Positions 8,926 through 17,585 of a DNA stretch of 64,000 nt are shown here, piece by piece. The DNA is taken from the NCBI GenBank assembly GCA_023435265.1, contig JAEYRZ010000174.1, forward strand, positions 1-64,000, written 5' to 3'. Every line of letters starts with the position of its first letter. Within the stretch, counting starts at the first letter, position 1. The position numbers and the translations under genes are program-made. This DNA is from Pseudomonadota bacterium (GTDB lineage Bacteria; Desulfobacterota; Desulfobacteria; Desulfobacterales; Desulfosarcinaceae). The notes under the pieces were generated by a model. It ran no database searches, was not told where the DNA came from, and saw only the letters and a list, made by a program, of their open reading frames with translations.

Positions 8926-8965
8926 AACAGGCCAGGGTCGGGCATCCGCCCGCCTCTGGCCTGTT
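8926..8965. terminator. Bidirectional terminator-like inverted repeat
   Basis: A perfect 10-bp outer stem (AACAGGCCAG at 8926-8935 with CTGGCCTGTT at 8956-8965) encloses a second GC-rich stem. It sits between the convergent ends of the molybdopterin gene and murA, where a shared terminator is expected. Confidence 0.7.
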
Positions 8966-8973
8966 CCCGCCTG

Positions 8974-10230
8974 TCAGCTCGGAACGCGCCGGATGGCCGC
9001 ACCAAGGGCCGCAAACTTTTCCTCCAGCGCTTCATACCCCCGATCCAGATGATACACGCGGTTCACCACGGTCGTATTTTCAGCCACCAGTCCGGCCAGA
9101 ACCAGGCAGGCGCTGGCCCGCAGGTCGGTGGCCATCACCGGTGCGCCCGAAAGATGTTCGACGCCCTTGACGACCGCATTGTTGCCCGAGATGGTAATGT
9201 CGGCGCCCATGCGCCGCAATTCACCCACGTGGATAAACCGGTTTTCGAAAATGGTTTCGGAGATCAGGCTGGATCCCTCGGCCACAGCCATCAGCACCAT
9301 GAATTGTGCCTGCATGTCCGTGGGGAAACCGGGATAGGGCAGCGTTTTGACATCGACGCTGTGCGGGGTGCCGCAGCCTTGAACGCGGATCGTCTTGTTC
9401 CCCCGTACCTCGATTTCCGACCCCGCCCGGCGCAACTGGTGGATCAGCGCTTTGACATGTTCCGGTTCAGCCCCTCGGATGACGACATCGCCGTCCGTGA
9501 GCACCGCAGCGGTCATGAACGTGCCTGTTTCGATGCGGTCGGGAATGATGCGCACCTCGGTCGGATGCAGTTCGGGCACCCCGTGGATGGTGATCTCCGA
9601 ACTTCCCGCGCCTTCGATCCGCGCGCCCATCCGGTTGAGCATATCGGCCAGGGCGGTCACCTCGGGTTCGCGCGCCGCGTTGCGCAGAATGGTGGTTCCC
9701 TGCGCCAGGGCGGCGGCCATCATGATGTTTTCGGTGCCGGTGACGGTCACCACATCGAAATAGATATCCGCGCCGCGGAGTTGGGGGCAGGTCGCTTCGA
9801 CATACCCATGCGTCAGATTGATCTCCGCCCCCAGCCGGGAAAGGGCGGTCAGATGAAGATTGATCGGCCGGGCGCCGATCGCACAGCCACCCGGCAGCGA
9901 TACCCGGGCCCTTTTCAGTCTGGCCAACAGCGGCCCCAGAACCAGAATGGAAGCCCGCATCTTGCGGACCAGGTCATAAGGCGCCTCGTAATTGTGCAGC
10001 CCGCCGGCGTTCACGCGGGCAACGTGGTCCGTCAGTTCGCATTGTGCGCCTAAATGCTTCAGCAGGTCCAATGTACTGTGAATGTCACGCAAATTGGGGA
10101 CATTGTGCAGCACATTGACCCCATCGCTGAGCAAAGCCGCAGCCAGCATGGGCAGGGCGGCATTTTTGGCACCGCTGATAAAAACTTCTCCGGCCAACCG
10201 GCGTCCGCCCTGCACCAATATCTTATCCAT
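8974..10230 (-). CDS. murA: UDP-N-acetylglucosamine 1-carboxyvinyltransferase
   Basis: A 418-residue enzyme of the first committed peptidoglycan step: it transfers enolpyruvate from PEP to UDP-GlcNAc in the cytoplasm. The family's Lys-Asn pair is at SGAKNAAL (K22, N23) and the catalytic loop Cys is in GGCAIGARP (C116), the fosfomycin-sensitive form. Length is normal for the family. The gene stands alone between two terminators: the qrc operon ends just upstream and the convergent molybdopterin gene lies downstream. Confidence 0.97.
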   Translation of the reverse strand: MDKILVQGGRRLAGEVFISGAKNAALPMLAAALLSDGVNVLHNVPNLRDIHSTLDLLKHLGAQCELTDHVARVNAGGLHNYEAPYDLVRKMRASILVLGPLLARLKRARVSLPGGCAIGARPINLHLTALSRLGAEINLTHGYVEATCPQLRGADIYFDVVTVTGTENIMMAAALAQGTTILRNAAREPEVTALADMLNRMGARIEGAGSSEITIHGVPELHPTEVRIIPDRIETGTFMTAAVLTDGDVVIRGAEPEHVKALIHQLRRAGSEIEVRGNKTIRVQGCGTPHSVDVKTLPYPGFPTDMQAQFMVLMAVAEGSSLISETIFENRFIHVGELRRMGADITISGNNAVVKGVEHLSGAPVMATDLRASACLVLAGLVAENTTVVNRVYHLDRGYEALEEKFAALGAAIRRVPS

Positions 10231-10299
10231 GTCTTTCCCCGGCCTGCATCATGATTCGAACGCAGTGCACATGATCCGTTCCGCCAATGCACGCGCCGC

Positions 10300-10344
10300 A
10301 AAAATAATGAACGCTTTTCACTTCGCAGAATGAAAAGCGTTCAT
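10300..10344 (-). terminator. Rho-independent terminator of the qrc operon
   Basis: A perfect 14-bp stem (10307-10320 with 10331-10344, ten-base loop). Read leftward it is followed by TTATTTTT (T-rich at 10300-10306). It lies just after the 53-codon gene that ends the qrc operon and before murA. Confidence 0.85.
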
Positions 10345-10373
10345 GGAATCATCATCACCCAACACAGCTTGAG

Positions 10374-10535
10374 TTAATGGTGGTGGCCGCCGCCTTTGCC
10401 CTGGATGGTGTCCACCACCGCCTTGACGACGCAGTAGGTCATGCCCAGGCCCAAAATGGTCATGGCGTACCACAATCCGCCGTGAAAAACATAGTGGCCC
10501 ATATCCCAAACCCATTCGAATGAAAAAGGAAACAT
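10374..10535 (-). CDS. 53-residue membrane protein at the end of the qrc operon
   Basis: A short gene of 53 codons beginning MFPFSFEWVWDMGHYVFHG and ending in GKGGGHHH. AGGAGG lies at ideal distance before its ATG and overlaps the end of qrcD (nine bases between the qrcD stop and this start), so it is translated from the qrc message. One hydrophobic helix (about residues 18-38, LWYAMTILGLGMTYCVVKAV) is predicted, followed by a short histidine-rich cytoplasmic or periplasmic tail. The qrc terminator follows at once. I recognise no family; it may be an accessory subunit that stabilises QrcD, as small single-helix subunits do in other respiratory complexes. Confidence 0.8.
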   Translation of the reverse strand: MFPFSFEWVWDMGHYVFHGGLWYAMTILGLGMTYCVVKAVVDTIQGKGGGHHH

Positions 10536-10544
10536 CACGACCTC

Positions 10545-11873
10545 CTAAGCTTCTGAGGGCATCGCTTCTCCGACCTTGGCCGTCTTTGCGGAGGCGGAAG
10601 GTTGGGTCGGGACAGCGGCCGCCTGGGGAATATACGCGACACTCGGGTTCAGTTCCTTTTCCTGCGGGAAGATCGGCAGGTAACGGTAGGAGATCATGAT
10701 CAGGATCACGCCGTAGGCAACCGGCAGAATCGTTGTCGCCACCTCCTGCCAGCTCGGGATGTACATGGCCCACGTATCGAACGTCATGACCGGCACCGCC
10801 ATGGTCTGCAGCACCATCACCCAGCGGTTCAATGAAACGCCCACGATCCCCAGGAAAAACGCGGTGGTCCGCAAGCTGCGGTTTTCACGCGTCGGCTTGA
10901 AAATCAGAATCAGCGCCGGGACCCAGCCGCCCAGAACGATTTCGGCGAACAGGATCCACTTTCCATACAGCGGATTGTTCTGATAGAAGAATTCCCAGTT
11001 CAATCCCAACCCGGGCGCAGTATTGAACGCCCAGTAGATTGTGTCGACGGTCTTGGTGATAATGTAGGTAAAAATCATCCAGCCGGAGATCTTGGCCAGC
11101 AGGTTGATGACGTTGTCCTTGACCAATTTTTTACGCGTGATCTTTTCGGTCAGCCAGGTGATGAACAGGGTGAAGCAGGGACCGAAAGCCGCAGCCGACC
11201 AGGTAAAAAGGAAGAATGTGTAGGGCCAGATCAGGATATGCTCGCGGTAGGCGAAGGGCCGCCCGAAGAGCACGCCCGAAACACCACCCAGCGATCCCTG
11301 GTGGAAAAAGGAGAGAAAGGCGCCGGTGGCTGCAAAAACGGCCATGACCGAGTGCATATTATGGCCCAGGTTGTGAAAGAACGGGACCTTGTCGATCTGA
11401 CGGTTTTCGAGGATCAGCGGAATATACTCGATGGTCAATACTGCAAAATAACATGAGAGGCAGAAGGCCACTTCCGTGAGCATCGAGTGTACATTGGCGT
11501 GCCAGAAAATAAACCAGCTGCGCAGCGGCTGACCGACATCGATGGCCAGAATCAGCAATGCCGAACTGTAACAGATGAATCCGATCAGGACGGCATAATT
11601 GATGATATTTTTGAGCTCATCCTTGCCGATGATATATCTCAGCAATCCGGTGAAGAAGGCGCCGCCGCCTAGGGCGATGACCGCCAGGTCGGCCCAGATC
11701 CACAAGGCGAACCCATAGTAGTCGTTCATGTTGGTCTGGTTCAATCCCTTGATCCAGCACAACAGCATGGCATAAACACCCCACAGCAGAACCAGGGTGA
11801 CGACACCCAGGCCCAACAAGAATTTCCACAAGGGACACCGTTTGACGCCATCGGGGATAAGAGCGGAATCCAT
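10545..11873 (-). CDS. qrcD: Quinone reductase complex membrane subunit QrcD (NrfD-like)
   Basis: A 442-residue NrfD/PsrC-family integral membrane protein with about ten hydrophobic helices spread from residue 18 to 400 and a hydrophilic, Ala/Pro-rich C-terminal tail. In the Qrc complex of sulfate reducers this subunit binds and reduces menaquinone with electrons from the periplasmic subunits. It is the fourth gene of qrcABCD, 118 bases after qrcC. The spacing is slightly large but no terminator separates them. It ends in TAG, overlapping the ribosome-binding region of the 53-codon gene that follows. Confidence 0.92.
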   Translation of the reverse strand: MDSALIPDGVKRCPLWKFLLGLGVVTLVLLWGVYAMLLCWIKGLNQTNMNDYYGFALWIWADLAVIALGGGAFFTGLLRYIIGKDELKNIINYAVLIGFICYSSALLILAIDVGQPLRSWFIFWHANVHSMLTEVAFCLSCYFAVLTIEYIPLILENRQIDKVPFFHNLGHNMHSVMAVFAATGAFLSFFHQGSLGGVSGVLFGRPFAYREHILIWPYTFFLFTWSAAAFGPCFTLFITWLTEKITRKKLVKDNVINLLAKISGWMIFTYIITKTVDTIYWAFNTAPGLGLNWEFFYQNNPLYGKWILFAEIVLGGWVPALILIFKPTRENRSLRTTAFFLGIVGVSLNRWVMVLQTMAVPVMTFDTWAMYIPSWQEVATTILPVAYGVILIMISYRYLPIFPQEKELNPSVAYIPQAAAVPTQPSASAKTAKVGEAMPSEA

Positions 11874-11991
11874 ACGGTATGTACTCCTTACGATCGGTGA
11901 TCGCGCCGGCCGATACGCGTTTCGGCCGTTTGGAGCGCAATCGTGATATTACGGGTCAATGGCATAAGATATCTTTATCCCGGTGTTTTCA

Positions 11992-12828
11992 TCAGGCATG
12001 CGAACCGGCCGGAGCGACGGTGCCCGGCTGTTCGTCGGCCAGGTAGTTGTCTCCGGCTCTGCGCACCCAGTCGCGGCTGGAAACATAGTAAACCTTGGTG
12101 TTGGTCCCCAGGCGTTCCAGCAGGCGGAATGCATGCGGGTTGCCCGATTTATACCCGTGCCGGACATCGGGCTGCGCGATCTGATGCACTTTGTGTTCGG
12201 GGTTGTTCAAGTCGCCGAAGAGGATCGCACCGGCCGGACAGGCTTGCGTACAGGCGGTCTGGTACTCGCCCTCTTCCAGCTCCCTGCGCCCCTCCGTGAA
12301 TGCCTTGTCCCGGGCAAGCTGATAGCGATGGAAACAAAAGCTGCATTTTTCCACGACGCCGCGCATGCGCGGGGAAACATTGGGACTGAGATAGCGCTCC
12401 ATTCCTTCCGGCCAGACCGGGTCCCACCAATTGAAGTGGCGTGCATGGTACGGACAGGCGGCCATGCAGTAACGGCATCCGAAACAACGGGTATAGATCT
12501 GGCTGACGATACCGGTCTCCCGGCTGTAATCGGTGGCCGTGGCGGGGCAGACCGACACGCACGGAGAGTGCCCCTCATGCTTACCGGCGCAATGCTGGCA
12601 CGGGCGGGGCAAATAAGCGACTTCGATTTCGGGGAAGCTCTTGCCGTTGGTCAGTTTGTAGACGCGCATCCAGGTGATGCTGAGTCGCTTGTCGGACTCG
12701 TCCTCCCTGAACGGGACATTGTTTTCGGCGAAGCACGCCACCATGCAGGCGCCGCAACCAGTGCACTTGTCCAGATCGATGACCATGCCGTAGCGTTTGG
12801 GTCGATGTTGTGTCTGCGCTTGTTTCAT
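11992..12828 (-). CDS. qrcC: Quinone reductase complex iron-sulfur subunit QrcC
   Basis: A 278-residue periplasm-facing ferredoxin-like subunit. Four cysteine groups are visible: CTGCGACMVAC (from residue 22), CQHCAGKHEGHSPCVSVCP, CFGCRYCMAACPYHAR, and CSFCFHRY with CTQACPAGA. It has no signal peptide of its own and is expected to be exported together with the twin-arginine QrcB. Within Qrc it carries electrons from the heme and QrcB subunits to QrcD. It begins 19 bases after qrcB. Confidence 0.93.
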   Translation of the reverse strand: MKQAQTQHRPKRYGMVIDLDKCTGCGACMVACFAENNVPFREDESDKRLSITWMRVYKLTNGKSFPEIEVAYLPRPCQHCAGKHEGHSPCVSVCPATATDYSRETGIVSQIYTRCFGCRYCMAACPYHARHFNWWDPVWPEGMERYLSPNVSPRMRGVVEKCSFCFHRYQLARDKAFTEGRRELEEGEYQTACTQACPAGAILFGDLNNPEHKVHQIAQPDVRHGYKSGNPHAFRLLERLGTNTKVYYVSSRDWVRRAGDNYLADEQPGTVAPAGSHA

Positions 12829-12847
12829 CAGAACCTCGTTTCAACAG

Positions 12848-15037
12848 TTAGGCTTTGGCCAGTTTGGCGCGGATGCCCCAGGCCGCATAGAGTCCGGAGG
12901 CCGGATCTTCCATCGGACCGATCAGTTGATTGACATTCGCGCCTTTGCCCATCACAAAGCGGTCCTGGGTGGTATGACCCAACCCGCGCGGCATGGCGAC
13001 CACACCCGGCGCGACGCCGTCAAACGCATGGATGCGAACGCGCGCCTCGCCCCTGGGGGTCGATAACACCGCCAGCTGGCCGTCGGCCAGGCCCAAGGTG
13101 GCGGCCGTCTGCGGATTGATTTCCACCGAACCGTCGCGCGCTTTCAAAATGGTATCGGGTACGGTTTTGATCATGAACGGCGTGGCGGCGACATCCCGGC
13201 TGGGCAGACGCAGTGAATCGTATGGCACCAGAAGCAACGGGTAGCTTCCCGCATCCCCCTCCGGGCTGATGGATTCGGCCATGTAGATGGCGCCCAGTGC
13301 ATCGTTCATCAAAACCAGCTGTCCGGACAACACGCCGGCATCCAGGCCGGCAATATACGTTTTCTCGGTCAGCTCGTCCCATTGATCGGCCAGTGTTTCC
13401 TGAAGACAGGCCTCGTAGGATTCCCAGGGGAACGCTTCGGCGATTCCACCGCCCATGGCCTGGGCAATCTGGATAATGGTATCGCCGAGGTGTTGTGTGC
13501 GATGCAGCGGTTTGACCGCCGGCTGGCACAATCCGATCACCGGTTGGCGGATGCCGGCCGTGACCGGCACATCCTCATAGCGTTCGAGGTAAGTATGGTT
13601 CGGCAGAATCAGGTCGGCCTGCATCGCCGTCTCGTCCATCAAGGAAGAAAAACTGACCACGAACGGAACTTTGCCGAATGCTTCCTTTACGGCCGCCGCG
13701 TCCGGCAGGCTGTAGCAGGGATTGGACTCTGCCACGAGAAGCGCCTGGACCGCCTCGGGAGCTTCCTGGATGCGTTTGATGAGCTGATGGACCCGGTAGC
13801 GTGCATGGGGATAGCGCTCCGAACCGGCGTCGTCCAGACGTGGTTGTTGAAGCCCAGCGGCAGCCGCGTCATCGGTCTGGATCTCCGGCCATTTGATGTA
13901 ATCGTAAGCCGGCAGGGCCAGCAGGCCTCCGCTCTGGTTGATATTGCCCACCAGCACGTTCAGCGCATGGACCGCCAGCGCCTCCTTGAGACCGCCCGGG
14001 GTCTGGCCTTTACCGCATCCATATAGCGCCAGCGGCTTCTTGGCCGTGGCGTAGCGCCTGGCCAGATCGGTAATTCTTTGAGCGTCAACGCCGACCAATC
14101 CGGCCACCGATTCGGGAGCATACTTCTCCTTGACCATACTGGCGAAAGCGCCCAGACCCCGGATCTCCGCACCTCCGGAGCGCACCAGGTCCTGGCTGAT
14201 GATCACGTGCGCCAAAGCGAAGGCCAGCTCGGTTTCGGTGCCCGGATTGATGGCCAGCCATTGATTCGCCTGAGCCGCCGTGTTGGACAAACGCGGTTCG
14301 ACCTGGACCAGGGTCGCATGTCGCTCTTTCCAGCCGCTGTGCGCCTGGATCATGCGCACCGGCGAGCCGTACCCTTCCAGGATGGCGCTGCCGAAGCTCA
14401 AAATGAAATCGGCATTTTCGACATCCACGCCGGCGAATCCATCGGCCCCCTGAATCAGGTACAGCGCCGCCTCGGAAGCATCCTCCATGGAGGGCATGCG
14501 ATAGAAATTGGGCGATCCATAAGCACTTAAAAACCGATTGAGCAGCTGCGGCACCGTTCCGGCATCCCGGGAGCTGATGCAGGCCACCGATTGCGGATTG
14601 CCCTGGCTGCGGATTTCGGTCAGTTTTTCAGCAACTTCCCGGGCCGCCTGCTCCCAGGAGATCGGTTGCCAGCGGCCTTCTCCGCGTTCGCCGATACGTT
14701 TGAGCGGCGTTTTGACGCGGTCCGGGCCATAGAGCAGTTGCAGCCCTGAAAGCCCCAGCATGCAGATGCCGCCTTTATTGATCGGGTGGTCTTCGATGCC
14801 TTCTATTTTGACCGCCCGGTCACCGACTTTTCGAATGCTGATCCCGCAACCGCCGGGGCATAGCGTGCATGTCGAGTTGACATACGCGGTTTCACCCTCT
14901 TCAGGCACGGGAGTCCATGGCCAATTCTGGGACCAGATGGAGAGGTCGTCGGTCAGCTTCCAGGGCAAAGGCGAAAGCGCGGTGCCTGCAGCCCCGCCGA
15001 TGACGAAAGAGAGGAAACATCTTCTGGACAATTTCAT
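12848..15037 (-). CDS. qrcB: Quinone reductase complex molybdopterin-like subunit QrcB
   Basis: A 729-residue member of the molybdopterin oxidoreductase superfamily. The N-terminus carries a twin-arginine signal (SRRCFLSFVIGG), so it is exported folded. The 4Fe-4S motif is CTLCPGGCG...CMLG. Where catalytic members have a Cys, Ser or Sec metal ligand, this protein reads NFYRMPSMED with no Cys, in keeping with the published finding that QrcB lacks molybdenum and acts only in electron transfer. It lies between qrcA and qrcC. Confidence 0.93.
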   Translation of the reverse strand: MKLSRRCFLSFVIGGAAGTALSPLPWKLTDDLSIWSQNWPWTPVPEEGETAYVNSTCTLCPGGCGISIRKVGDRAVKIEGIEDHPINKGGICMLGLSGLQLLYGPDRVKTPLKRIGERGEGRWQPISWEQAAREVAEKLTEIRSQGNPQSVACISSRDAGTVPQLLNRFLSAYGSPNFYRMPSMEDASEAALYLIQGADGFAGVDVENADFILSFGSAILEGYGSPVRMIQAHSGWKERHATLVQVEPRLSNTAAQANQWLAINPGTETELAFALAHVIISQDLVRSGGAEIRGLGAFASMVKEKYAPESVAGLVGVDAQRITDLARRYATAKKPLALYGCGKGQTPGGLKEALAVHALNVLVGNINQSGGLLALPAYDYIKWPEIQTDDAAAAGLQQPRLDDAGSERYPHARYRVHQLIKRIQEAPEAVQALLVAESNPCYSLPDAAAVKEAFGKVPFVVSFSSLMDETAMQADLILPNHTYLERYEDVPVTAGIRQPVIGLCQPAVKPLHRTQHLGDTIIQIAQAMGGGIAEAFPWESYEACLQETLADQWDELTEKTYIAGLDAGVLSGQLVLMNDALGAIYMAESISPEGDAGSYPLLLVPYDSLRLPSRDVAATPFMIKTVPDTILKARDGSVEINPQTAATLGLADGQLAVLSTPRGEARVRIHAFDGVAPGVVAMPRGLGHTTQDRFVMGKGANVNQLIGPMEDPASGLYAAWGIRAKLAKA

Positions 15038-15104
15038 AAATTTTACCTCAACCTAGCTCGCCCGTCGATTGTCAGTGGAAGTATCTCGCGTAAGGTGAAC
15101 CCTG

Positions 15105-15806
15105 TTATTTGTGGCAGACAAAACAGGCATCGCGGCCGGTTTGAACGCTGGAATCATGGATGCCGGCCGTTTTGTGGCACTGAGCGCAATCATCCATTTT
15201 CATGCGGTCCCAGGTGTTGCGCTTGAAACCCGCGATGTTGTGTCCCCAGATATCCCGGCTGTAGCCGGTGATCCGGTTCTCCTCGAAAGGCTTCAGTTGC
15301 TCGGAAGTTCCGATATCACCGTGACAGGTCATACAATCCAGCTTGGCGCCGTAGACATGGGCGGCGTGCGAGAAGAAAACGCAATCCGGCTGGCGTGCAT
15401 ATCTCAGCCAGGGGACCTCGCGCTCCTTGGCGACATACTGGTCCACGAAAATAGCTTCGTCCTCGCTCTCACCCATTTTTTCGGAATGGCAATCGATGCA
15501 TTGCGCAAGGGCCGGTGATCCCGAGAAACTTCCGTCTTCACGAAAAAAGTGGCAGCTCACACAGCCGTCGACCTGTTCCAGATGGAGCTTATGATTGAAA
15601 TTGAAGGGCTGGTTCTTGTGGGAATAAAGCAGCTTGGGAAAGACCGCCCATCCCAGTACCATGCTTAAGGCTACGCCGGCGATGAAGAACAGGAGGATAT
15701 AGGCGCCGCCTCCCGGGGCGTGGGGGGATGCGTCGGGATGATGGGATGCATTGCCACCCTCATGAACACCACTGGATTTCTGATCGTTATCCTTGCTCAT
15801 GGACAC
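15105..15806 (-). CDS. qrcA: Quinone reductase complex multiheme cytochrome c QrcA
   Basis: A 233-residue membrane-anchored cytochrome. A hydrophilic His-rich N-terminus precedes one membrane helix (about 35-57); the rest is periplasmic. Five canonical heme sites are seen: CVSCH, CIDCH, CMTCH, CAQCH and CFVCH. QrcA is described as a hexaheme protein; a lone Cys in PDCVFFSHAAH is the only visible candidate for a sixth, unusual site. It accepts electrons from periplasmic type I cytochrome c3, which is reduced by hydrogenases and formate dehydrogenases. It is first in the operon, behind a sigma-70-like promoter at 15970-15998. Confidence 0.92.
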   Translation of the reverse strand: MSMSKDNDQKSSGVHEGGNASHHPDASPHAPGGGAYILLFFIAGVALSMVLGWAVFPKLLYSHKNQPFNFNHKLHLEQVDGCVSCHFFREDGSFSGSPALAQCIDCHSEKMGESEDEAIFVDQYVAKEREVPWLRYARQPDCVFFSHAAHVYGAKLDCMTCHGDIGTSEQLKPFEENRITGYSRDIWGHNIAGFKRNTWDRMKMDDCAQCHKTAGIHDSSVQTGRDACFVCHK

Positions 15807-15969
15807 TCCGTGCGCGTTGAGATCCGGATCGCTCCGTTAATAAGCTGCGGACGGCAGGATACCCTGTTGCCGCCAGCGTCTCCATACCTCAAGATCCGCT
15901 TTCTGCCTATTGTAAAAATGCGTTGATGCAAGCTGACGAAAGATCATGTGCCTTGCCATGGGATCTCGC

Positions 15970-15998
15970 CTAGTACCTGTCGCCTCTCATTTTGTCAA
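15970..15998 (-). promoter_or_regulatory. Sigma-70-like promoter for qrcABCD
   Basis: Read leftward, a perfect -35 TTGACA (15998-15993), a 17-base spacer and a -10 of TACTAG (15975-15970). The start of transcription would fall near 15963, giving a leader of about 155 bases before qrcA. Confidence 0.55.
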
Positions 15999-16122
15999 GT
16001 CCTATCAATGAGGTGGGCTCCCGCGCAACGGGGTCGGGCGCTCCACAGTGCAGCGGCGCGGCCGCGGCCCACAGCGGGCTGTGGACAATCGGCGGCGTTG
16101 AAAGCCGGCGCATATTAATGCC

Positions 16123-16151
16123 TTGACATCCAAAAACCACCGGTGCTATTG
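16123..16151 (+). promoter_or_regulatory. Possible promoter for the ribosomal-protein/dnaB operon
   Basis: A perfect TTGACA (16123-16128) lies 17 bases before CTATTG (16146-16151), a poor -10. It is about 70 bases upstream of the rpsF start, a plausible place for the operon's promoter. Confidence 0.4.
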
Positions 16152-16218
16152 GAAGCGATTTCAGTTGCATTCCTTGCTCCGGCTGGCTGCCGGGGCTATA
16201 CAGCCACAAGGAGGCATT

Positions 16219-16677
16219 ATGCGAAGGTACGAAACTATTGTCATTGTAGATCCCGATCTATCGGAAGAGGATCGCAAGGCACTGTTCGCGCGCATCGGTG
16301 AGATCATTTCACAAAATGCGGGCGAACTGATTGCCGAAGATCCCTGGGGCACCAAAAAACTGGCCTACGAAATCAAGAAAAAGACGCGGGGCTATTATTC
16401 GCGTTTCGATTTCTGCGGCACGGGGCCATTGGTGGACGAAATGGAGCGGCAGTTCCGCATCGACGACCGCATCTTGAAATTCCTCACGGTCCTTCTCAAT
16501 CCCGAGGCCGATGTCGAAAAGATCAAAGCCGATATTGCAGCCGCCAAAGCCGCCCCGCCGGCGGAAAAAGCCGCAGCTGCGGACGAGGGTTCGCGCAACC
16601 GGGCCGCCGCAAACGATGAAGGCGGCGGCCAGGCGGACGGGGACGAAACCGAAACCGACAATACTGATGAGGAGTAA
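16219..16677 (+). CDS. rpsF: 30S ribosomal protein S6
   Basis: A 152-residue S6, a small-subunit protein that pairs with S18. The conserved start MRRYETIVIVDPDLSEED and the region KLAYEIKKKTRGYYSRFDF are clear. The start at 16219 is set by AAGGAGG directly upstream; a longer in-frame reading from 16123 has no support. The C-terminus after about residue 100 is a charged, low-complexity Ala/Glu/Asp-rich tail, longer than the short form of S6. It begins the order rpsF-rpsR-rplI, which is widely conserved. Confidence 0.97.
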   Translation: MRRYETIVIVDPDLSEEDRKALFARIGEIISQNAGELIAEDPWGTKKLAYEIKKKTRGYYSRFDFCGTGPLVDEMERQFRIDDRILKFLTVLLNPEADVEKIKADIAAAKAAPPAEKAAAADEGSRNRAAANDEGGGQADGDETETDNTDEE

Positions 16678-16680
16678 CAT

Positions 16681-16950
16681 ATGAGCGCCGACAACTCAAA
16701 AAAACCCGCCGCCCGTAAGCGTAAACGTAAAGTCTACCGCCGCCGCAAGGTGTGCCGCTTCTGCGCCGACAGCAGCATCGTGATCGACTACAAAGACGGG
16801 AAAACCCTTAAATATTTCATCACCGAACGCGGTAAGATCATTCCCCGTCGGATCACCGGGACATGCGCCAGCCATCAGCGCGAGTTGACGCTGGCCATCA
16901 AGCGGGCGCGCGCCATTGCGCTGTTGCCGTTTGTCGGGACCCTGGAATAA
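16681..16950 (+). CDS. rpsR: 30S ribosomal protein S18
   Basis: An 89-residue S18 with a basic N-terminus (KKPAARKRKRKVYRR) and the conserved block YFITERGKIIPRRITG. It keeps the zinc-ribbon type cysteines CRFC and CASHQR, the so-called C+ form of S18. It begins three bases after rpsF, so the two are translationally close, as expected for partners that assemble together on the platform of the 30S subunit. Confidence 0.97.
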   Translation: MSADNSKKPAARKRKRKVYRRRKVCRFCADSSIVIDYKDGKTLKYFITERGKIIPRRITGTCASHQRELTLAIKRARAIALLPFVGTLE

Positions 16951-17059
16951 GGGGCGATCGGCGGACGCCCGCAGGCCGCTTTCCAGTCATGCGGCCGCAA
17001 ACGTTCACCAGCACCCCGACGATATCGTTCTATTGAACTGACGACAACGGAGGTTGTCC

Positions 17060-17503
17060 ATGAGAGTGATTTTAAAAGAAACCATCGACTCGCTGGGAAT
17101 CATCGGCAGCGAGGTCGAAGTCGCCAGCGGCTTTGCCCGAAATTACCTTCTCCCCCAGGGCAAGGCGGTTCCGGCCACCGATCAGTACCGCAAGATCATC
17201 GAACAGAGCCGGGCCAAGTTCGAGGTCCAGATCGCCAAGGAAAAGGAACTCGCCAACCAGATGGCCGAACGGCTCGAAAAGATCGAGCTGCAGATCACGG
17301 CCAAAATACACGAAGAGGATCGGCTCTACGGCTCGATCACCGTTCGGGACATCGTCGAGGCGCTGGCCAAAAACGATATCCAGGTTGACAAGCGAATGGT
17401 CATGCTCAAAGAGCCGATAAAAACGATCGGCACCTTCAAAGTGCCCATCCGGGTTTATAAAGAGATCGAACCCGAGATCACCGTTCACGTCATCTCCGAA
17501 TAA
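17060..17503 (+). CDS. rplI: 50S ribosomal protein L9
   Basis: A 147-residue L9: the N-terminal 23S-rRNA-binding domain (MRVILKETIDSLG, then ARNYLLPQGKA), a long connecting helix (about 41-75) and a C-terminal RNA-binding domain. ATG 17060 is preferred over an in-frame TTG at 17054 because CGGAGG lies six bases before it and the product then begins in the normal family way. It lies 109 bases after rpsR. Confidence 0.96.
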   Translation: MRVILKETIDSLGIIGSEVEVASGFARNYLLPQGKAVPATDQYRKIIEQSRAKFEVQIAKEKELANQMAERLEKIELQITAKIHEEDRLYGSITVRDIVEALAKNDIQVDKRMVMLKEPIKTIGTFKVPIRVYKEIEPEITVHVISE

Positions 17504-17515
17504 ATCTCGCACGTA

Positions 17516-17547
17516 CAGGGTATCGGTTGGCACCAACCGATACCCTG
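17516..17547. terminator. Long palindromic hairpin between rplI and dnaB
   Basis: A perfect 15-bp inverted repeat (17516-17530 with 17533-17547) separated by only two bases. It begins 13 bases after the rplI stop and ends 38 bases before dnaB. No T-run follows, so it may be an RNase-resistant processing hairpin or attenuator lowering dnaB expression, not a full terminator. Confidence 0.6.
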
Positions 17548-17585
17548 CGATTGTAATCTGATAAAATCCGTTATATTCCGATTCA

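Larger units (their letters stand above)
15807..16218. other. 412-bp divergent region between qrcA and rpsF
   Basis: Holds the leftward qrc promoter and a probable rightward rpsF promoter, described separately. A GC-rich segment (16040-16085) contains a small CCACAG/CTGTGG hairpin. Its right arm reads TGTGGACAA, one base from a DnaA box on the opposite strand, but it stands alone. No other gene is evident. Confidence 0.5.

Noticed and set aside
10245..10275. GTTCGAATC resembling a tRNA T-loop
   Set aside because: The flanking bases do not form a T-stem and no acceptor or anticodon arm is present.
16078..16090. TGTGGACAA, near DnaA box upstream of rpsF
   Set aside because: A single one-mismatch match away from dnaA, part of a small hairpin; expected by chance.
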